DNA from: JBBQSF01 sp038214085
GTDB lineage: Bacteria > Bacteroidota > Bacteroidia > Bacteroidales > CG2-30-32-10
Length of the DNA stretch: 6,326 nt
Assembly: GCA_038214085.1 (NCBI GenBank)
Contig: JBBQSF010000153.1
Span: 1-6,326 of the forward strand
Direction of reading: 5' to 3'
Numbering within the stretch: the first letter of the stretch is position 1; every line of letters begins with the position of its first letter. The notes below the pieces were generated by a model that had not been told where the DNA came from, ran no database searches, and worked only from the letters and a program-made list of their open reading frames with translations. Position numbers and translations under genes: made by a program. This document shows positions 1 to 4,621 of the stretch, one piece after another.

Positions 1-101
1 CTACGCCACAATTCACCTGTTTTATTATTTGAATATGACATTTTTAAACGCTTTCCGACTAATAATTTTTTGGAAATTCTTTCAATTCTGGGTTCCGTCA
101 T
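1..101 (-). CDS. GyrI-like small-molecule-binding domain protein, 5' end only (partial)
   Basis: Reading leftward from ATG at 101-99 gives 33 residues without a stop before the window edge cuts the gene. The peptide starts MTEPRIERISKKLLVGKRL and continues with MSYSNNKTGELWR. From memory, stand-alone GyrI-like (AraC effector-binding-like) proteins of Bacteroidota begin in this way, with an E-P-R-I-E start, a K-L-V-G-K/R strand, then M-S and N-K-T-x-E-L-W. This also supports the chosen start. The fold binds small molecules: it is the ligand domain of BmrR and Rob and the DNA gyrase inhibitor GyrI, and some stand-alone members act on reactive compounds. No DNA-binding domain precedes it, so it is unlikely to be a regulator itself unless a helix-turn-helix follows. 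The gene is divergent from the ABC exporter starting at 287. A functional link is only an inference. The family call rests on about 33 residues. Confidence 0.72.
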   Translation of the reverse strand, partial: MTEPRIERISKKLLVGKRLKMSYSNNKTGELWR

Positions 102-160
102 TTTTTTATTTTTTCGAGTTCGAATACTATTGTTATTATCAATTTCAACAAAGTAATTGT

Positions 161-188
161 TAAAGGTACAATTATTTTAAAAAATCAA
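161..188 (-). promoter_or_regulatory. Candidate promoter for the GyrI-like gene
   Basis: On the minus strand, TTG (188-186) is followed after 17 bases by TACCTTTA (168-161). The second element matches the Bacteroidota -7 box TAnnTTTG except for its last base. Transcription would start near 154, giving a leader of roughly 50 bases before the ATG at 101. Another near-match, TTACTTTG at 156-149, lacks a well-spaced upstream element. In DNA this AT-rich such matches arise by chance, so this is a weak call. Confidence 0.35.
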
Positions 189-224
189 TTCAGAAAGTAG
201 AATCATAATTTGTTTTGAATTTTC

Positions 225-232
225 TACCTTTG
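225..232 (+). promoter_or_regulatory. -7 promoter box of the ABC exporter operon
   Basis: TACCTTTG is a perfect match to the Bacteroidota sigma-A -7 consensus TAnnTTTG and lies 54 bases before the exporter ATG. Start of transcription is expected near 238-240, leaving a leader of about 47-50 bases. No TTG sits at the usual 17-23 base spacing upstream, so the -33 element is weak or replaced by an activator. The same eight bases serve the ABC-F gene at 4083-4076. Confidence 0.6.
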
Positions 233-238
233 TGATAC

Positions 239-270
239 AAAACATTAAGATTTTTTATTAAAACATTAAG
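239..270 (+). repeat. 11-bp direct repeat in the exporter leader (possible operator)
   Basis: AAAACATTAAG occurs at 239-249 and again, exactly, at 260-270. The starts are 21 bp apart, about two helical turns, so both copies face the same side of the DNA. They straddle and follow the predicted transcription start of the exporter, a typical place for a repressor, though an RNA role in the leader is also possible. A near copy (AAAACATTAAATAG, one change from 260-273) lies at 4164-4177 upstream of the ABC-F gene. The shorter core AACATTAA also occurs inside the permease gene at 1742-1749, so chance in AT-rich DNA cannot be excluded. Confidence 0.45.
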
Positions 271-286
271 TAGTTGCTTTTAAATT

Positions 287-1213
287 ATGGATAGCGTTAT
301 TGAAGTAAAGAGCGTTTACAAATCATTTAAAACTGTTCGAGCTGTTAGAGGGATTTCTCTTAATATTCTGCAGGGACAGTTTGTTGCTTTGCTTGGTCCT
401 AATGGTGCTGGAAAAACCACCTTGGTAGAAATGATCGAGGGTATTCAAAACCCTGATAAAGGCGAAATTCTTATCATGGGTAAAAAGTGGAAAGGCAACG
501 AAGAAGAACTTCGCCGTTCCATTGGGCTGTCGTTGCAGGAAACCTATTACATTGATAAATTAACTGTTTGGGAAACACTTAAACTTTTTGCAAGTTTTTA
601 CAATCTCGAAAACCCCCGCTGTAAAGAGATTTTAGAGTTGATTGGGCTTGAAGAAAAAAGAAAATCCTATGTAGTTCATTTGTCTGGTGGGCAAAGGCAG
701 CGGCTGGCGCTGGGAATTGCATTGCTTAACTATCCTAAGGTATTGCTGCTCGATGAACCAACCACCGGCCTTGATCCTCTTGCACGTCGTGAAATATGGT
801 CAATACTTCTGGAATTAAAAAAGCAATCACAAACGTCACTAATTCTTACCACGCATTATATGGAGGAAGCTGAGCAACTTTGCGATTATATTACCATTAT
901 TGATCAGGGCGAAATACTTAAACAAGGCACGCTTAAACAATTATTGGAAGAAGAGAATAGCGAAAATGTAATTGAGTTTTCTATTGAAAACAATCAGACA
1001 ATTCAAATGACAGGGCTGAGTGATTTATTTAAAATTAATTGGGATCCTTTAACTATGAAAGGAACGGTAATGCTTTCACATATTGAAAATGAGCTTCCGG
1101 ATTTTTTAAATTTCTTGAATAATCACAATTACCGTCTTAAAACCCTTGAAACCAGAAGGAAAACCCTTGATGATTTGTTTACTTCATTAACAGGAAGGCA
1201 TCTGCATGAATAA
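287..1213 (+). CDS. ABC-2 type exporter ATP-binding protein
   Basis: This 308-residue protein is the cytoplasmic ATPase that would drive the permease encoded directly downstream. All nucleotide-binding motifs are present and canonical: Walker A GPNGAGKTT (37-45), Q-loop Gln84, signature LSGGQ (132-136), Walker B VLLLDEP (152-158) with catalytic Glu157, D-loop GLD (161-163) and switch His190 in TTHYMEEAE. About 90 residues follow the ATPase core and end in a TRRKTLDDLFTSLTGR stretch, the C-terminal domain usual in DrrA/CcmA-type exporter ATPases. Length is normal for that class. The ATG follows a well-placed -7 box and gives an N-terminus that runs straight into the first strand (VIEVKSVYKSF). 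Its last 8 bases overlap the permease gene. The family exports drugs, lipids, polysaccharides or sodium. Nothing here fixes the substrate. Confidence 0.95.
   Translation: MDSVIEVKSVYKSFKTVRAVRGISLNILQGQFVALLGPNGAGKTTLVEMIEGIQNPDKGEILIMGKKWKGNEEELRRSIGLSLQETYYIDKLTVWETLKLFASFYNLENPRCKEILELIGLEEKRKSYVVHLSGGQRQRLALGIALLNYPKVLLLDEPTTGLDPLARREIWSILLELKKQSQTSLILTTHYMEEAEQLCDYITIIDQGEILKQGTLKQLLEEENSENVIEFSIENNQTIQMTGLSDLFKINWDPLTMKGTVMLSHIENELPDFLNFLNNHNYRLKTLETRRKTLDDLFTSLTGRHLHE
1192..1198 (+). promoter_or_regulatory. Shine-Dalgarno-like site for the permease
   Basis: AGGAAGG lies inside the end of the ATPase gene, 7 bases before the permease ATG at 1206. It is the best purine-rich site before any start in this window; the other starts have only AT-rich leaders, as is usual in Bacteroidota. 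Together with the 8-base gene overlap it suggests coupled, reinitiating translation. It could simply be coding sequence (R-K and T-G-R codons). Confidence 0.4.
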
Positions 1214-2351
1214 ACTTATTCAGTACAAACAGCTAACGCAACTTATATTTGCCAATTTTAAAGAAATTTCGAGAGAACCTGGTGTGCTTTTCTGGGGAAT
1301 TGTTTTTCCCATACTTATGTCCGTTGGACTGGGACTTGCTTTTTCACAAAAAGCAGATACAGTACGTAAGGTAGCGATTATTGAAAATGCAAAATCACCT
1401 GTTTTAACATCGGACAGTACTCTCCAGATAGATGCTTTTCTCAAAAAACATACTTCCATTCTTGCTGCATCAGGCGATAATCAGGCAGGAAACACATTTA
1501 CATTGCAAAATGAGAAGCTTGGAAATACTACATTCATATTTTTGAAAACAAACTGGAATGGTGCGATAAAGTGGATAAAGAGAGGATATGTAAGTGTAGT
1601 ACTAGAAGAAAAAAATGGACAAATAAATTATCATTTCGATCCTGCAAATTCTGATGCAAAACTAACGTACATCCAGCTTACAAAAATATTTAACAAAAAC
1701 CTCCTTAATGCTAAAGAGGATAAAGCGAGCATTGCACCATTAACATTAAAAGGGACTCGTTATATTGATTTCCTGATACCCGGACTTATTGCAATGGGCA
1801 TTATGATGTCGTGTATGTGGGGGCTGAGTTACGGCTTGATCGAGAAACGTGCTAAAAAATTACTGCGACGCATGGTGGCTACACCTATGAAAAAATCTCA
1901 TTTTTTACTGGCACTTATTACCGTAAGGGTAGGGATGAACTTTATTGAATCGGTATTGCTTTTCGTTTTTGCTTTTTTTGCTTTTGATATCACCATACAG
2001 GGAAGTATTCCAGGATTGATTGTTCTTTTTTTAGCCGGTAATATTGCTTTTGCTGGAATTGCGATTTTTATTTCTTCACATACTTCAAAAACCGAAATTG
2101 GCAACGGTTTGATTAATGCAGTGGTTATGCCCATGATGATACTTTCTGGTATTTTTTTTAGTTACCATAATTTTCCTGAATGGAGCATTTCTGTAATTAG
2201 AAATTTGCCTCTCACAATGTTAGCCGATGGCCTCAGAAGTATTTTTATTGAAGGTGGTGGCTTTTCAGATATTGTAATGCCTACGCTGATCTTGACTGTT
2301 ACCGGGTTTGCATTTTTTGTAACTGGTCTTAAAATGTTTAAATGGTATTGA
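1206..2351 (+). CDS. ABC-2 type exporter permease
   Basis: This 381-residue inner-membrane protein should form the translocation path, probably as a homodimer with two copies of the ATPase encoded upstream. Its hydrophobic pattern fits six helices: about 27-46, 187-212, 233-260, 266-290, 301-320 and 355-378. Between helices 1 and 2 lies a polar, periplasm-facing region of about 140 residues (47-186). This layout is typical of ABC2-membrane (YhgE/NatB/YbhS-like) permeases rather than the short-loop DrrB type. The amphipathic start (MNKLIQYKQLTQLIFANFKE) and a following R-E-P fit the family's cytoplasmic elbow helix. Helix 5 holds a P-M-M-I-L-S-G-I-F-F-S run and is followed by LPLTMLADGLRSIF, both strongly conserved features in this family. 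The gene overlaps its partner by 8 bases and ends 20 bases from the converging ABC-F gene. The substrate cannot be read from the sequence. Confidence 0.93.
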   Translation: MNKLIQYKQLTQLIFANFKEISREPGVLFWGIVFPILMSVGLGLAFSQKADTVRKVAIIENAKSPVLTSDSTLQIDAFLKKHTSILAASGDNQAGNTFTLQNEKLGNTTFIFLKTNWNGAIKWIKRGYVSVVLEEKNGQINYHFDPANSDAKLTYIQLTKIFNKNLLNAKEDKASIAPLTLKGTRYIDFLIPGLIAMGIMMSCMWGLSYGLIEKRAKKLLRRMVATPMKKSHFLLALITVRVGMNFIESVLLFVFAFFAFDITIQGSIPGLIVLFLAGNIAFAGIAIFISSHTSKTEIGNGLINAVVMPMMILSGIFFSYHNFPEWSISVIRNLPLTMLADGLRSIFIEGGGFSDIVMPTLILTVTGFAFFVTGLKMFKWY

Positions 2352-2371
2352 AAAGTTATTGTCCAACAGAA

Positions 2372-4036
2372 TTAATTCAGAACAAGTGCTCTTTTATCAA
2401 TTTTAGAAGATTTTCTGACATTTACCTGATACATTTTTTCGCGTAAATCCTTGATCCTTTCATCAACAATATATTCGTCGTAATCCATCAATTTGTCAAT
2501 GGTACCATTTGGCGTAAGTTCAATAACCCTATTACTTACTGTTTGAATAAACTCATGGTCGTGCGATGAAAAAAAGATATTTCCCGGAAACTTAATCAAG
2601 TTATTATTGAATGCCTGAATGGATTCTAAATCCAAGTGATTTGTGGGTGTATCCAAAACCAATGCATTTGCATCAATTAGCATCATTTTAGCAATCATAC
2701 AACGCATTTTTTCTCCACCTGATAAAACATCAACACGTTTGTAAATATCTTCTCCTGCAAATAGCATACGACCCAGATATCCACGAATGTAATGCTCGGT
2801 GGTGTCGGTAGAAAACTGGCAAAGCCAGTCGAAAAGACTTAGGTTGCTCTTGAAAAAATCTGAATTATCCGAAGGCAAATAAGCTGACGCAATAGTCTGT
2901 CCCCATTGATAAGTTCCAGAATCGGCTTCCTGTTTTCCGTTTATGATTTCAAAAAATGCAGTCATTGCTCTGGGATCGTGCGATAAAAATATTATTTTGT
3001 CGCCTTTGTTTGCACATAATTCAACATTGCTGAATAAAATATCCCCATCAATACTTGCGCTAAGACCAGTAACATCAAGTATTTTGTCGCCTACTTCGCG
3101 TTCTGGATTAAAAATGATACCTGGGTATTTTCTTGTAGAGGGCTTGATATCCTCAATGTTCAGCTTCTCAATCATTTTTTTGCGACTGGTTGTTTGTTTC
3201 GATTTAGAAGCATTTGCGCTGAATCGTGAAATAAATTCCTGCAATTCTTTGCGTTTTTCTTCTGCTTTTTTGTTCGATAAAAGTTGTTGTCTTAATGCCA
3301 ACTGACTGCTTTGATACCAGAAGCTGTAATTTCCTGGAAACATCTGCATTTTTCCGAAATCAATATCCACTGTATGTGTGCTGATAGAATCAAGGAAATG
3401 CCTGTCGTGAGAAACAACCAGAACTGTATTTTCGTAATTTGCAAGATAATTTTCGAGCCACATCACAGTTTCAAGATCGAGATCATTTGTAGGTTCATCG
3501 AGCAATAAATTGTCAGGATTGCCAAAAAGAGCCTGAGCCAAAAGCACTCTTACTTTCTGGTTTCCATTCATGTCTTTCATTAAAGTATTATGAAATTCTT
3601 CTTTTATACCAAGGTCTCCCAATAAAATTGCAGCATTGCTTTCAGCATTCCAGCCATCCATGTCGGCAAATTTTTGTTCCAACACTGCAGATCTGATTCC
3701 ATCTTCGTCCGAAAAATCCACTTTGGCGTACAATGCATCCTTTTCCTGCATCAAATTCCACAATTTAGAGTGACCTTTCATAACTGCATTAATTACGGTA
3801 TAATCATCAAAGGCAAAGTGATCCTGGCTAAGCACCGAAAGTCTTTCGCCACTGCCTAATGAAATATTTCCGGAAGTAGTTTCCATTTCTCCCGAAATTG
3901 CTTTTAACAATGTGGATTTTCCAGCACCATTTGCACCTATGATTCCATAACAATTTCCTTCAGTAAATCTTAAATTTACATCCTGAAACAATATTCTCTT
4001 GCCAAACTGAATTTTTAAATCGGAAATTGTAATCAT
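2372..4036 (-). CDS. ABC-F family ATPase, YbiT/YkpA-like, with degenerate second ATP site
   Basis: This 554-residue soluble protein has two ABC domains and no membrane segment. Proteins of this class bind ribosomes and act near the tRNA exit/P site. Domain 1 has Walker A GANGAGKST (34-42), Walker B LLLDEPTNDLD (177-187) and switch His210, but a poor signature (MNGNQ, 156-160). A charged helical linker (about 243-310) containing FISRFSANASKSKQTTSRKK is the P-site-tRNA interaction region and matches YbiT/YkpA closely from memory. Domain 2 keeps signature LSGGE (438-442) and switch His492, but its Walker A loop is replaced by LSHDPRAMTAF (351-361) and the catalytic Glu is Thr463 (LDTPTNHLD). The ATP site made from Walker A of domain 1 and LSGGE of domain 2 is therefore intact, and the other should be inactive. 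A short basic tail (about 537-554) ends the protein. The gene has its own promoter at 4083-4076 and is not part of the exporter. It is not of a known resistance (Vga/Msr/OptrA) type. Confidence 0.93.
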   Translation of the reverse strand: MITISDLKIQFGKRILFQDVNLRFTEGNCYGIIGANGAGKSTLLKAISGEMETTSGNISLGSGERLSVLSQDHFAFDDYTVINAVMKGHSKLWNLMQEKDALYAKVDFSDEDGIRSAVLEQKFADMDGWNAESNAAILLGDLGIKEEFHNTLMKDMNGNQKVRVLLAQALFGNPDNLLLDEPTNDLDLETVMWLENYLANYENTVLVVSHDRHFLDSISTHTVDIDFGKMQMFPGNYSFWYQSSQLALRQQLLSNKKAEEKRKELQEFISRFSANASKSKQTTSRKKMIEKLNIEDIKPSTRKYPGIIFNPEREVGDKILDVTGLSASIDGDILFSNVELCANKGDKIIFLSHDPRAMTAFFEIINGKQEADSGTYQWGQTIASAYLPSDNSDFFKSNLSLFDWLCQFSTDTTEHYIRGYLGRMLFAGEDIYKRVDVLSGGEKMRCMIAKMMLIDANALVLDTPTNHLDLESIQAFNNNLIKFPGNIFFSSHDHEFIQTVSNRVIELTPNGTIDKLMDYDEYIVDERIKDLREKMYQVNVRKSSKIDKRALVLN

Positions 4037-4075
4037 TTGAATAATTAATTTTTGTAATGATTTCTAAAAAGCGTG

Positions 4076-4083
4076 CAAAGGTA
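4076..4083 (-). promoter_or_regulatory. -7 promoter box of the ABC-F gene
   Basis: The minus strand reads TACCTTTG followed by C, a perfect Bacteroidota -7 box, 40 bases before the ABC-F ATG at 4036. Transcription should start near 4069 with a leader of about 30 bases. The only -33 candidate is a weak TGTT at 4105-4102, 18 bases upstream. Confidence 0.6.
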
Positions 4084-4129
4084 CGGATAATTTAAGGATT
4101 TAACATCAGTGTTTTGCATTTGGTAAATC

Positions 4130-4151
4130 GATTGTCCTATATTTGACAATC
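4130..4151. repeat. Perfect 7-bp inverted repeat upstream of the ABC-F promoter
   Basis: GATTGTC (4130-4136) and GACAATC (4145-4151) are perfect inverted copies around an 8-base AT-rich spacer. Neither strand has a T-run after the second arm, so this is not an intrinsic terminator. It lies roughly 60-80 bases upstream of the predicted ABC-F start site, a place that would suit an activator or a dimeric regulator. No regulator gene is visible nearby. Confidence 0.4.
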
Positions 4152-4162
4152 ATGAATAGAAC

Positions 4163-4185
4163 AAAAACATTAAATAGATGTTTCT
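4163..4185 (-). terminator. Weak AT-rich hairpin downstream of the lipoprotein gene
   Basis: On the minus strand, AGAAACAT (4185-4178) can pair with ATGTTTTT-type sequence (4170-4163) around a 7-base loop: 8 pairs including one G-U and a single G-C, with the T-rich second arm running into TTTTTGTTC. It lies about 57 bases past the lipoprotein stop and is the only terminator-like structure in this gap. The stem is too AT-rich to be convincing, and it overlaps the near copy of the AAAACATTAAG repeat. Confidence 0.22.
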
Positions 4186-4241
4186 TATCCGAAGAGGTAA
4201 AGGATTAATAATAGGAAATTAAAACTTAGTGATTGTTGATT

Positions 4242-4586
4242 TTACAAATGTTCCAGCTCAACCCGTCCTTCAGTTTTGTTGATTTCAGTTTTGTTAATAT
4301 ATCCGGGCTTTTGATATTCCATGAAAAAATCAAATTTTGCAGGTTTTAAGCCTGTGCCTAGCATCATGGATGAAACAAACTTTCCAGTGGAATCTGTATA
4401 TCCCTGAATTGAATACCCATCTTGAAAATTTTTCCCATGTTTCACCTTTACATGAACCAAAACACTGTCAATTGGTTTTTTTGTTTGGTTGTCAAATACT
4501 GTTACTGAAAAATACTTAGGTCCTTCGCATCCAAACAATGTAATTGCTGCAACAATGCATGTAATAACAAATAGTTTTGCTTTCAT
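4242..4586 (-). CDS. Small lipoprotein with carboxypeptidase-regulatory-like (transthyretin-like) fold
   Basis: This 114-residue protein starts with a type II signal peptide: K2 and K4, a hydrophobic stretch to residue 18, then a lipobox LFGC with the lipidated Cys20. The mature part is about 95 residues. FSVTVFDNQTKKPIDSVLVHVKV (as two pieces, 26-37 and 38-48), then GYTDSTGKF (62-70) and a later KPGY, follow the plan of carboxypeptidase-regulatory-like beta-sandwich domains, which start with a V-x-D-x-x-T-x-x-P-I strand pair and a T-D-x-x-G-x-F turn. That fold in Bacteroidota usually serves as a binding or spacer module. No enzyme motif is seen. The acidic Flavobacterium-type surface-export signal is not evident after Cys20 (CEGPKY), so the protein may face the periplasm. 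It lies 35 bases after the secreted peptidase gene on the same strand and probably shares its transcript. It holds a tandem five-residue duplication. Its role is unknown. Confidence 0.8.
   Translation of the reverse strand: MKAKLFVITCIVAAITLFGCEGPKYFSVTVFDNQTKKPIDSVLVHVKVKHGKNFQDGYSIQGYTDSTGKFVSSMMLGTGLKPAKFDFFMEYQKPGYINKTEINKTEGRVELEHL
4269..4298 (-). repeat. 15-bp tandem duplication inside the lipoprotein gene
   Basis: TTCAGTTTTGTTGAT (4269-4283) is followed directly by TTCAGTTTTGTTAAT (4284-4298), 14 of 15 bases identical. On the coding strand this encodes INKTE twice (residues 97-106) near the C-terminus. The length is a multiple of three, so the frame is kept. The near identity, including synonymous positions, suggests recent slippage. 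Confidence 0.8.
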
Positions 4587-4621
4587 AAGTAGTTTTTTAT
4601 TTTTTAAAAAAATACAATTTT

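Noticed and set aside
2352..2371. A shared terminator between the converging permease and ABC-F genes
   Set aside because: The gap is 20 bases and neither strand forms a stem followed by a T-run. Termination must occur inside the opposing gene or by Rho.
2943..3305. A 120-codon rightward open frame antisense to the ABC-F gene
   Set aside because: It lies wholly inside a well-supported gene, shows no domain or promoter, and its composition is that of a mirrored coding strand. The same applies to the other open frames inside the exporter and peptidase genes.
2372..4036. Treating the ABC-F gene as a third component of the neighbouring ABC exporter, or as an antibiotic-resistance ABC-F
   Set aside because: It is on the opposite strand with its own promoter, has two fused ABC domains and no membrane partner. 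Its linker matches the housekeeping YbiT/YkpA kind, not the long-linker resistance proteins.
4152..4208. An 18-codon open frame (MNRTKTLNRCF...) between the lipoprotein and ABC-F genes
   Set aside because: It is too short to support. It has no ribosome binding site or promoter box and overlaps the dyad and the hairpin.
4587..4621. A separate promoter for the lipoprotein gene
   Set aside because: The gap has only A/T runs. A TATTTTTT stretch misses the final G of the -7 box and there is no room for a -33 element outside the upstream coding sequence.
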